From Treponema sp. (lineage in GTDB: Bacteria; Spirochaetota; Spirochaetia; Treponematales; Breznakiellaceae), in NCBI GenBank assembly GCA_031274565.1, contig JAISPY010000151.1, forward strand, positions 1 to 6,100: 6,100 nucleotides of DNA, in the 5' to 3' direction. Shown piece by piece: positions 1-5,272 of this stretch. The notes below the pieces were generated by a model that ran no database searches, was not told the origin of the DNA, and saw only the letters and a list, made by a program, of their open reading frames with translations. The position numbers and the translations under genes were made by a program. Within the stretch, counting starts at the first letter, position 1. Each line of letters opens with the position of its first letter.

Positions 1-4
1 TATT

Positions 5-952
5 TCATGGGGTAAGCGCCTCCGCCATAGCCCCAGAAAGGCGGAGAATCTCTCCATACCCAGCAAGACTCTCAAGCCACACGGGAGGGATGGCCGTTAT
101 TCCATAGGTAAGCCCGGCTAGGGCGCCGGTTACCGCCGCCGTGGTGTCGGTATCGTCACCCAGATTGACTGCCTTCAGTACCGCGCTCTGGTAGGAGTCC
201 GTGGACAGGAAGCACCAGAAGGCGGCTTCGAGGGTGTCAACGACAAAGCCGCCGCTCTTTACCGCCGATTCCGGCAACGTGCTGATATCTGTCCGCAGCA
301 TCCGGGAGAACTTATCGAGCGTATTCCCGCCGATAGCGGAGGTGCCTTCCGGGAAATCACCCTGAAGTTCCCTATAGGCGGTGTTTCGGTCCATACCGCC
401 GAGGAGTTTTCGCAGATACTCCAGGTATAGGAAACAGGCCGCCACCGACCAGGTGTGCGCGTGGGTGATGGATGAGACTGCTTTGGTGATGCTGAAGCGT
501 TCCGCTTCCGGCCTGTCGGCCAGATAAAACACCAGCGGGGCTATCCGCATGAGGGAGCCGTTGCCGTTTTCGTTCACTTGGGTACATCCGGCTTCTTCCG
601 GGGCGATGCCTGCCTTGAGCCTTCTGATGGCCTTTGAGGTTGCTATGCCTATGTCGAACCCGGTGCCATGAGCCGTAAAAGCGCCCTCATCATGCCATCT
701 GATGAAGTTTCGGGCTAGGTCACCCAGGCTGAAGCCGCGGGCAAGCGAATCGGCAAGGCAGAGGGTGAGCGAAGTATCATCAGACCAGGTTCCGGGCGGC
801 TGGTTGTGGGTTCCGTAGCCCTGCATACCGGTTACCCGGAAGCTGCCCCTGGGCCGGAATTCGACCGGGACGCCCAGGGCATCACCTACGGCCAGGCCCA
901 GGAGGAGGGAAGCGGCTTTTGATTTCAGGTCTGTCAGGGTTGTACTGTTCAT
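5..952 (-). CDS. ADP-ribosylglycohydrolase (ARH/DraG family), complete
   Basis: This 315-residue protein should remove ADP-ribose from modified proteins, or cleave related ADP-ribosyl compounds, using a two-metal (Mg/Mn) site in the cytoplasm. The family signatures are all visible. GLAVGDALGVPVEF lies at residues 19-32. The first metal-binding motif, TWSDDTSL, is at 55-62 (D58, D59). GNGSLMRIAP is at 131-139 and ITHAH at 162-166. The second metal motif, NLGDDTDTTAAVTGALAG, is at 263-280 (D266, D267, D269). Length is normal for the family and the fold looks whole. I start it at ATG 952, not at an ATG 24 bases upstream, because minus-strand AGAAGGA (956-962) lies just before 952 and the start overlaps the stop of the upstream Cys-rich gene as ATGA, implying translational coupling. 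GC is high (43 of 60 bases at 841-900), unlike the two genes upstream. The substrate cannot be read from sequence; the ART fragment in the same unit makes protein de-ADP-ribosylation an attractive inference. Confidence 0.93.
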   Translation of the reverse strand: MNSTTLTDLKSKAASLLLGLAVGDALGVPVEFRPRGSFRVTGMQGYGTHNQPPGTWSDDTSLTLCLADSLARGFSLGDLARNFIRWHDEGAFTAHGTGFDIGIATSKAIRRLKAGIAPEEAGCTQVNENGNGSLMRIAPLVFYLADRPEAERFSITKAVSSITHAHTWSVAACFLYLEYLRKLLGGMDRNTAYRELQGDFPEGTSAIGGNTLDKFSRMLRTDISTLPESAVKSGGFVVDTLEAAFWCFLSTDSYQSAVLKAVNLGDDTDTTAAVTGALAGLTYGITAIPPVWLESLAGYGEILRLSGAMAEALTP

Positions 953-1170
953 GCGTCCTTCTCGTAGTATTCGCAATCCGCGCCGCCAAAATATACTTCA
1001 TCGGGTTTGTCATCGGGTTCTTCATACATTTGACAATTAGCAGTATCTGCCCGATCAAGTTTAACTCCTCGAAATTCAGACGGTCTAAACAAACAAGTTT
1101 CACACGCCTTCGGATTCGGATGTTTCCCCCCCATCATCTCGCTTTCCCAGCGAGGTCTTTTTTCATGCAT
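949..1170 (-). CDS. Small four-cysteine protein, putative metal-binding, phage-type
   Basis: This 73-residue acidic protein of unknown function has no signal peptide or membrane segment. It has exactly four cysteines, C23, C26, C46 and C66, in the pattern C-x2-C-x19-C-x19-C, in the contexts ACETCLF, ANCQMY and ADCEYYE. Conserved-looking patches are FRGVKLDRADTANC (33-46) and DEVYFGGADCEYYE (57-70). Four regularly placed cysteines suggest one structural zinc site; this is inference. From memory, similar short CETC...DCE(F/Y)YE proteins occur next to phage minor-head or ART genes in prophages, but I cannot confirm this here. The start is well supported: GGAGGG (1176-1181) lies five bases before the ATG. 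The gene begins two bases after the ART stop and its TGA overlaps the glycohydrolase ATG. The stretch 1021-1080 has only 22 G/C of 60, far below the neighbouring glycohydrolase, consistent with acquired DNA. Confidence 0.82.
   Translation of the reverse strand: MHEKRPRWESEMMGGKHPNPKACETCLFRPSEFRGVKLDRADTANCQMYEEPDDKPDEVYFGGADCEYYEKDA
956..962 (-). promoter_or_regulatory. Ribosome binding site of the glycohydrolase gene
   Basis: Minus-strand AGAAGGA sits three bases before ATG 952, inside the 3' end of the Cys-rich gene. It decides the start of the glycohydrolase in favour of 952 over the in-frame ATG at 976. Together with the ATGA overlap it suggests coupled translation. Confidence 0.6.
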
Positions 1171-1172
1171 TC

Positions 1173-1553
1173 TTACCCTCCGGTAATTTGGGAAATAACT
1201 TCAAGGTCAAAAAACATATTACTGCCTATTTTCTCAACCTTGACCACTTTGAATGTAGTCCCGCGCTGAATAATCGTTTCATCTTCATACCCGAAATTTG
1301 ATTGCTTCGCTATGCCAGTCCAGTCCAGTCCAGCGCCCTTTCCATAACGACTAAACGGTTCGGCATACATCATCTTTGTCCCCTTGGGACAGTATATGTT
1401 GAATATATATCCGCTGAACCCTTTCCCCTTAGCACTCCCGCACGAGACAAATCCCGCATCGGTAATTTCCTTCTTGCCCCCTTTGACAAGCGATTTTTTG
1501 ATGGAAGGGCCGAAGGCTTGAAGGGTGGTCCGGCATGGGATAGTATCAAGCAT
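1173..1553 (-). CDS. ADP-ribosyltransferase catalytic-domain fragment (phage head-protein type), probably 5'-truncated
   Basis: This 126-residue reading frame carries the C-terminal half of an R-S-E class mono-ADP-ribosyltransferase, an enzyme that moves ADP-ribose from NAD+ onto proteins. Visible motifs are TDAGFVSCGS (31-40, the S-x-S strand), FNIYCPKGTK (51-60), AEPFSRYGKG (64-73) and GYEDETIIQRGTTFKV (88-103). The last contains the catalytic E-x-E (E90, E92). From memory, this matches ART domains fused to Mu F-like minor head proteins. The domain start is the problem: the strand with the NAD-binding Arg (usually Y/F-R-G) is not recognisable. The only candidate is R8 in IPCRTT, and the sequence before residue about 17 does not look like the family. 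ATG 1553 has no Shine-Dalgarno (upstream reads CCCTCCTG). The frame stays open only to a TAG at 1650-1652, within an inverted repeat. I infer a decayed, probably inactive remnant. Its end is intact and coupled to the Cys-rich gene (two-base gap). Confidence 0.72.
   Translation of the reverse strand: MLDTIPCRTTLQAFGPSIKKSLVKGGKKEITDAGFVSCGSAKGKGFSGYIFNIYCPKGTKMMYAEPFSRYGKGAGLDWTGIAKQSNFGYEDETIIQRGTTFKVVKVEKIGSNMFFDLEVISQITGG
1176..1181 (-). promoter_or_regulatory. Ribosome binding site of the four-Cys gene
   Basis: Minus-strand GGAGGG forms part of the last ART codons (Gly-Gly before TAA) and lies five bases upstream of ATG 1170. It supports this start and shows that the ART and Cys-rich genes were organised as one translational unit. 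Confidence 0.65.
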
Positions 1554-1658
1554 CAGGAGGGAGCCTTGGGACGGCGCAGTCCACGTCTGCGGATGGGGAC
1601 GGTAAAACAGCCGGACAGTAATGAAAGGAAGTTTGTGCCCAAGGCGCCCCTACCTGAT
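1552..1658. repeat. Imperfect inverted repeat (MITE-like or long hairpin) at the ART 5' end
   Basis: The left arm (1552-1572) and right arm (1635-1658) are inverted copies with small gaps. ATCAGG (1552-1557) pairs with CCTGAT (1653-1658). AGGG (1558-1561) pairs with CCCT (1648-1651). GCCTTGGG (1563-1570) pairs with CCCAAGGC (1638-1645). AC (1571-1572) can pair with GT (1635-1636). About 62 bases lie between the arms and do not pair. The left arm starts exactly where the ART frame becomes unrecognisable. No convincing target-site duplication is visible (TCAAG occurs near both ends, but not adjacent to the arms). It could be a tiny non-autonomous element, a decayed insertion end or a structured RNA. 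Confidence 0.55.
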
Positions 1659-1781
1659 TCTTTCAAGATTTGTAATCCTGTGATACTCATTTATTCCCCG
1701 ATTGCTTTCCGTTGATATATCCAGAACAAACAACATACGGAAACTAGGGCCGGTGCATATAAACAAAAGAGTCCGTGAATG

Positions 1782-1837
1782 ACGCGAATTAACGCGAATT
1801 ATGGAATGGCCACCGTGCTTAATCCGTGTAATCCGTG
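1782..1837. repeat. Degenerate short tandem repeats (ACGCGAATTA / TAATCCGTG type)
   Basis: ACGCGAATTA occurs twice in perfect tandem (1782-1791, 1792-1801). TAATCCGTG also occurs twice in tandem (1820-1828, 1829-1837). GTCCGTGAAT (1771-1780) and TGTAATCCTGTG (1671-1682) look like diverged members. On the minus strand the block reads as CACGGATTA-like units. From memory, such text recurs between genes in many environmental bacterial genomes and is not coding, although it yields spurious ORFs. A copy of AATCCGTGGA is seen again at 4986-4995. Confidence 0.6.
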
Positions 1838-1976
1838 GACAAAAATTGTTATGTGCCCTGGCCCTGATAAGGAAACCTCCATCGCAGGATACGCTCCGAG
1901 CATCGAGGCGGTAAGCTGGAGGGGCAACCGCTTCTGCTGGTGAGCCGAAGGCGCGAAAGAAGAAAAGCCCCATTCC

Positions 1977-2007
1977 TTTTCGCGTCCTTTCGCAGTTTTC
2001 GCGGTTC
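1977..2007. repeat. Second degenerate repeat block (TTTCGCG type)
   Basis: TTTTCGCGTCC (1977-1987), CTTTCGCAG (1987-1995) and TTTTCGCGG (1996-2004) are near-tandem units of about nine to ten bases. On the minus strand they read as CCGCGAAAA, CTGCGAAAG and GGACGCGAAAA. GGCGCGAAAGAAG at 1950-1962 may be an outlying unit in the other orientation. The block lies just upstream of the outer-membrane gene and does not look coding. Confidence 0.5.
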
Positions 2008-2067
2008 TTTCTTGAAACCGGCTCCCTACCATAAAAGCGCCGCTCCGTATCGCTCCATATAAGAGCT

Positions 2068-3579
2068 ATGTATGCCGTGTTTGTTCTTGAAAGGCCCCGG
2101 CGGTTCACCATACGATCCCTATTCGCCGCAGCCTGCGGGTTCATCAGTGCAGGGCTTGGTGCGCAGACCCCCTCCCCGCGGTATTTTTCCTGGGATGTAC
2201 GGTGGACCGGTTCCTGGGAGACCCAAGGAACCCTGGTCAATCGGGGGGATATACGGGTCCAGCTACCCTGGCAGGACCTCTCCCTCAGAACCCAGCTTAT
2301 CAGTACCAGCCTGGCGCGGCTTCCCCCTGAGGAAGCATGGGAGCTGGGAACCGCCGCCATCGCCGGGGGGCTCTACCATGCCCCCAGCGGTTCCCGGCTC
2401 CTGTACGGGATCCTGGATACTTGGGGATTGTCCGCTCGGATCCGCAGACCTTGGAGCAGGGCCCTTCCTCTGGTGGAATACCATAAACCCTCCATGAGTG
2501 ATCTCAAGACCGAGCCTTCCTCTACCAAGGAACCGGAGACCTATCTCTACCTGCGCAGTCCTCCCTGGGGGATCGGGCGGGGATTTGTCTCAGCCCGTAT
2601 GACCCATGACCATTATCTGGCATACACGGGGGGCGTGGAAGCCCAATTTGATACGAAAAGGAAGCTCCAGGTAGAAGGGTTTTATACCGGACAAACCCTG
2701 CCTCCTCGGAACACGGAAGCATGGTTTTCCCGATCCCCTCCCCTGCCGGAACGGGACATGCGCCTCTATGCCCTGGGAATGGTCTATACTGGTCCCTTTC
2801 TGGGGATTGCTTCGGATTGGGCATATTCGAATACCGCTGCATACGGCAGAGATCTGTACGGAAACCTGGGTCTCCGCGTGGGGAACCGGCCCTGGCGGGT
2901 TTCTGTGGCGGTAGACGGAGCCGGGAACCGCTTTGTGGGCAGTGACGGCTTCGCTCCTGGAGCAGGGTTCAGACTGGGGGGACGGCTCGAATATTATGGG
3001 AAAAAAGGGCGGTTTTTCCGGTTTGGCGCCACTCTCCGCGGGGGGGAACTGGGAGGACCTTTTGAGCGGAGTTCCAGTTCCCTCTATTACCGGTTTCCCG
3101 CGGCTGCGGGGATACTTCCCCTTAAACTGTCCCGGGTTTCCCTGGGCCTGGTCAGAAATGCCACGGATATCTCCGCCATAGAGGACCGTTATGAGGCGCT
3201 GGCGGGTCTGGTCTGGGGTCCCCTGGGCTTGGTAGTTTCAGGAAACCTCAGGGTTATCTCCGCAGCGACGGAACGCCCCCTTCCCTTTCCGATTCCGGAA
3301 GCTTCCGCGGATTGCGGCTCTGCCGCGCTTTCCGGGGAACTCAGCTACCGTATCGGGGTGGTACAGTTTCGGGCAAAACTGGGGTATACCGCCCGGAAAG
3401 CGAAGGAAGGGGTCTGGGACACCTCCTGGTATGCTTCGCTCCGGGGAAAACCGGGCCGGCTCAGCCTTACTATCGCCTCTCCGGAATTGCCGCTGATCTG
3501 GACCTACCGCCTTACCTGGCGGCTGGAGCATCAGGGAAGCTCGAAGGGGCTTTTTTCGAGGCCCCCTCGATCCCCGTAA
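2068..3579 (+). CDS. Predicted outer-membrane beta-barrel protein, function unknown
   Basis: I do not recognise this 503-residue protein as a named family. A signal peptide is visible: a basic region ERPRR then R16, a hydrophobic core SLFAAACGFISAGLG (17-31) and a likely signal peptidase I site after A32 (GLGA/Q). The mature chain is rich in Gly, Tyr, Arg and alternating hydrophobic/polar strands, for example VSARMTHDHYLAYTGGVEAQ, LRVGNRPWRVSVAVDGAG, GFRLGGRLEYYGKKGRFFRF and the late YRLTWRLEH. This fits a barrel of many strands in the outer membrane, as in large Treponema hypothetical outer-membrane proteins. After the last strand-like segment there is a basic Ser/Pro tail (QGSSKGLFSRPPRSP), unusual for a barrel that normally ends in an aromatic residue. 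The start is the only ATG after the in-frame TAA at 2032-2034 that keeps the signal peptide, although its ribosome site is weak. The gene stands alone and converges on the sorE-like gene; transport or adhesion are guesses. Confidence 0.78.
   Translation: MYAVFVLERPRRFTIRSLFAAACGFISAGLGAQTPSPRYFSWDVRWTGSWETQGTLVNRGDIRVQLPWQDLSLRTQLISTSLARLPPEEAWELGTAAIAGGLYHAPSGSRLLYGILDTWGLSARIRRPWSRALPLVEYHKPSMSDLKTEPSSTKEPETYLYLRSPPWGIGRGFVSARMTHDHYLAYTGGVEAQFDTKRKLQVEGFYTGQTLPPRNTEAWFSRSPPLPERDMRLYALGMVYTGPFLGIASDWAYSNTAAYGRDLYGNLGLRVGNRPWRVSVAVDGAGNRFVGSDGFAPGAGFRLGGRLEYYGKKGRFFRFGATLRGGELGGPFERSSSSLYYRFPAAAGILPLKLSRVSLGLVRNATDISAIEDRYEALAGLVWGPLGLVVSGNLRVISAATERPLPFPIPEASADCGSAALSGELSYRIGVVQFRAKLGYTARKAKEGVWDTSWYASLRGKPGRLSLTIASPELPLIWTYRLTWRLEHQGSSKGLFSRPPRSP
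3541..3570. repeat. Hairpin inside the last codons of the outer-membrane gene
   Basis: TCGAAGGGGC (3541-3550) and GCCCCCTCGA (3561-3570) form an inverted repeat with one mismatch around the ten-base loop TTTTTTCGAG. It encodes the odd basic C-terminal tail and lies just ahead of the larger intergenic hairpin. It may help termination or mRNA stability, but no T-run follows the stem on either strand. Confidence 0.45.
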
Positions 3580-3583
3580 CCTC

Positions 3584-3634
3584 AGGACCCGTGCAGGCAT
3601 ACCATGCCCTGCATGGTAGTGCTGTGCGGGTCCT
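3584..3634. terminator. Long hairpin between convergent genes, possible bidirectional terminator
   Basis: The outer stem AGGACCCG (3584-3591) pairs perfectly with CGGGTCCT (3627-3634). The inner stem TACCATGC (3600-3607) pairs perfectly with GCATGGTA (3611-3618) around loop CCT. CAG/CTG pairing is possible between the two stems. It begins five bases after the outer-membrane gene stop, and its distal base overlaps the TAG (3633-3635) of the minus-strand sorE-like gene, so it serves both 3' ends. No T-run follows on either strand, so it is not a classical intrinsic terminator; it may act mainly as a 3'-end stabiliser. Confidence 0.5.
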
Positions 3635-4934
3635 AAGGATCTATGGCTGGGGCATGTTCCAGCAGATAGGCTTCGGCGGCTTGGTTCCAGAGGCCCTGAT
3701 GCGCCTGGCAGAGTTCCGCCAGGTGTGCATAAAACGGATCGGTTCTGCCTTTTTCCGCAAAATCCGCGATGGCGGTGAGTTCCAGGTTTTTATGGGTATA
3801 TATGAGTTTTTTTCCTCCAGGAATGGCGTCAAGCCTTAGGGTGGTCTGGGGAACCGCGTTAAGCCCTCCAATATGGGTAACCATGAACACCGGGTTGATC
3901 ACACCCTGGGCCATCATCGCCAGGGCCTCTTTTAGGTCCTCCGTATTCCCCCCGGAGGTGCCTACCAGGTGATGGGCTTCGTAGTGGATATGGTAGAAGT
4001 TACAGGCTGCAGAAAAGGAGGGGTCTGTCGGACCGGCAAAGCAGTTGAGGCAGCCGTCCGTGCCCAAGAGGGCATCCCCCAGTTCGATCACCTGCCGTAC
4101 CGGGGCAAAGACAAACACATCATCGTAACCCTTGCCCTGGTTGAGGGCGATAAGGCTGGCCCGGGGATCCGCCAGGGCGTTGGTATTACGGTAGATCAGT
4201 TCCACCCCCTGGCGGGCCGCGGTTTCAGGGCTTAAAAGCTGCTGGGCCCGGGCGAGTCTTGCATCGTCTATATCCGTAACCACCAACCGGGAGGGTCTGC
4301 GGGGATTGTGGATGGCATAATCAATGGCCCCCAGTCCCATAGGGCCGGCCCCTGCCAGGAGGACCAAAGAACCGCCCTCCACAATGCCCATGCGATGCAC
4401 GTAGGAGCCGCCCTGGGTGTGGTACTGGGCATGGAAAGCCCCCACGATACAGGAAACCGGTTCCGCCAAGGAACCCAGGTAAAAGGTATCCCCTGGGTAG
4501 TCCAAGAGACAGCCCATTTCCATCACCTCGCTCGGAATGATGATGAAGGTGGCGTCCCCGCCGATATAGGGGTACGAATAGCCCGGAGCCCAGAGGGTTC
4601 CGGGACCGGGGGTCCCATCCGGTTCCGGAGGTCCCGGATAATTGAGGGCAGGCTGTATGGCAAACTTCGTACCAGCCTTGAAAGCATCCTTCCATTTGGC
4701 CCCCACCTGCAGGATCGTGCCGCAGAATTCATGCCCGATGATAACCGGGTTTTTACTCAGGTCATGGCGGACCCGCTTGTGCGCTTCGCCCTGCAGGGCG
4801 AGTTTATGACTGGACATACAGATCGAATCGGACTCAACCCGGGCGAGTATTTCCGTATCCCGGATTTCGGGCAGCTCAAATGCTTCAAGCCGCAGGTCCT
4901 TGACTCCATAGAGCCGTACCGCTTTAGTTTTCAT
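3633..4934 (-). CDS. sorE: L-sorbose-1-phosphate reductase-like zinc-dependent dehydrogenase
   Basis: This 433-residue cytoplasmic medium-chain dehydrogenase matches, from memory of the Klebsiella SorE sequence, along its whole length. That enzyme reduces L-sorbose 1-phosphate to D-glucitol 6-phosphate with NAD(P)H, feeding sorbose into glycolysis. Catalytic zinc residues are visible: C39 (SDSICMSSHK), H68-E69 (IIGHEFCG) and E158 (GSLAEPVSC). The nucleotide-binding Rossmann motif AGAGPMGLGAIDYA is at 194-207, with acidic D221 after beta-2 (VVTDIDD). The family hallmarks FAGPTDPSF, VGTSGGNTEDLKEA, FMVTHIGGL and IPGGKKLIYTHKN are present. The four-Cys structural zinc lobe of classical alcohol dehydrogenases is absent, as in SorE. 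A Pro/Gly-rich insert (about 100-114) appears extra relative to Klebsiella. Start ATG 4934 (MKTKAVRLYG) is chosen because similarity begins there; a 94-residue upstream extension reads through noncoding DNA. The ribosome site GCGGGA, six bases before the ATG, is modest. No sorbose PTS or regulator is in view, so the true sugar phosphate could differ. Confidence 0.85.
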   Translation of the reverse strand: MKTKAVRLYGVKDLRLEAFELPEIRDTEILARVESDSICMSSHKLALQGEAHKRVRHDLSKNPVIIGHEFCGTILQVGAKWKDAFKAGTKFAIQPALNYPGPPEPDGTPGPGTLWAPGYSYPYIGGDATFIIIPSEVMEMGCLLDYPGDTFYLGSLAEPVSCIVGAFHAQYHTQGGSYVHRMGIVEGGSLVLLAGAGPMGLGAIDYAIHNPRRPSRLVVTDIDDARLARAQQLLSPETAARQGVELIYRNTNALADPRASLIALNQGKGYDDVFVFAPVRQVIELGDALLGTDGCLNCFAGPTDPSFSAACNFYHIHYEAHHLVGTSGGNTEDLKEALAMMAQGVINPVFMVTHIGGLNAVPQTTLRLDAIPGGKKLIYTHKNLELTAIADFAEKGRTDPFYAHLAELCQAHQGLWNQAAEAYLLEHAPAIDP

Positions 4935-5104
4935 ACTGATTCCCGCTTGCAAGGTCAACCGGTTACGCCAGGAGCATATAAAAAAAATCCGTGGATACCG
5001 AGTCTTACCTGGCTGACCTTGGTTCCTCCTTAGGTGTTCTGTTTCCACAATACTGGAATCGCGGAAGAAGTACAATAACCGGGTCGCCGGCGCTATGGAT
5101 CCTA

Positions 5105-5157
5105 GGCCCCCTTCCTGGCTGCGGTAGGGGCCCAATCCAGCCCCTCCGTTTGTACGG
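5105..5157. repeat. GC-rich inverted repeats (REP-like)
   Basis: GGCCCC (5105-5110) pairs with GGGGCC (5127-5132), and CCGT (5146-5149) pairs with ACGG (5154-5157) around TTGT. Two adjacent GC-rich hairpins between genes resemble a REP-type extragenic palindrome. A single copy in this window cannot prove it. Confidence 0.35.
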
Positions 5158-5260
5158 CTTCGCCATATTGGTGTAGGAGCTGGATGGAGCATGGGGAGCC
5201 TTCCCACGGTCAACAAGGTAAGGGATAGACAACGTCAAAAAGGCATGATAAACCAGAATA

Positions 5261-5268
5261 GGGAGGGG
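5261..5268 (+). promoter_or_regulatory. Strong ribosome binding site before ATG 5273
   Basis: GGGAGGGG lies four bases before ATG 5273. This is the best Shine-Dalgarno on the plus strand, yet the frame it opens stops after nine codons (TAA at 5300). It therefore marks the original start of a now frameshifted gene, or a short leader peptide. Confidence 0.5.
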
Positions 5269-5272
5269 TATC

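Larger units (their letters stand above)
1554..2067. other. Intergenic region between divergent ART unit and outer-membrane gene
   Basis: This stretch of about 510 bases holds no gene that I accept. It contains the inverted repeat at its left end, then the two families of short degenerate repeats, separated by a GC-rich stretch (about 1855-1960) in which I see only a weak GCGGT/ACCGC inverted repeat (1908-1912, 1927-1931). Several ORFs cross it but their translations follow the repeat units. I do not see a convincing promoter for either flanking gene. AAGAG at 2061-2065 is too close to ATG 2068 to be a good ribosome site. Confidence 0.6.
4935..5272. other. Divergent intergenic region upstream of sorE-like and DUF4349 genes
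   Basis: These roughly 340 bases contain no gene I can support. Visible items are an A8 run (4980-4987) followed by AATCCGTGGA (4986-4995), shared with the repeat block near 1830. An orphan minus-strand AAGGAGG (5025-5031) has no start codon at usable distance and lies about 90 bases before the sorE-like start. There is a palindrome CGCCGGCG near 5087-5094, and several GC-rich inverted repeats. A weak minus-strand promoter candidate exists (TTGTAC, 17-base spacer, TATTGT, about 5047-5075), which I do not trust. Control elements of both flanking genes must lie here. Confidence 0.55.

Noticed and set aside
919..1269. A plus-strand ORF with hydrophobic stretches resembling a membrane protein.
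   Set aside because: It is antisense to the Cys-rich and ART genes, which have motifs, ribosome sites and coupling; the hydrophobicity is a by-product.
1553..1690. A 45-codon minus-strand ORF (starts MSITGLQILKESGR) whose TGA overlaps the ART ATG, with GGGGA upstream.
   Set aside because: Its first half is made of the AATCCTGTG-type repeat text and its second half is the inverted-repeat element. The translation is low-complexity and basic, with no family resemblance.
1799..2032. A 77-codon minus-strand ORF (contains HGLHGLSTV and ERTAKTAKG).
   Set aside because: These strings are direct translations of the two short-repeat families; there is no ribosome site and no family signal.
1650..2360. 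A 236-codon minus-strand ORF across the intergenic region and the start of the outer-membrane gene.
   Set aside because: It crosses both repeat blocks and overlaps the signal-peptide region of a better-supported gene; its translation follows the repeat units.
4308..5033. A 241-codon plus-strand ORF opposite the dehydrogenase.
   Set aside because: It is a shadow of a highly conserved enzyme gene; its His/Gly/Arg-rich translation has no domain.
4935..5216. A 94-residue N-terminal extension of the sorE-like protein from an ATG at 5216.
   Set aside because: It contains Pro/Arg-rich noncoding-looking sequence over inverted repeats and a T8 run, and family similarity begins at MKTKAVRLYG (4934).
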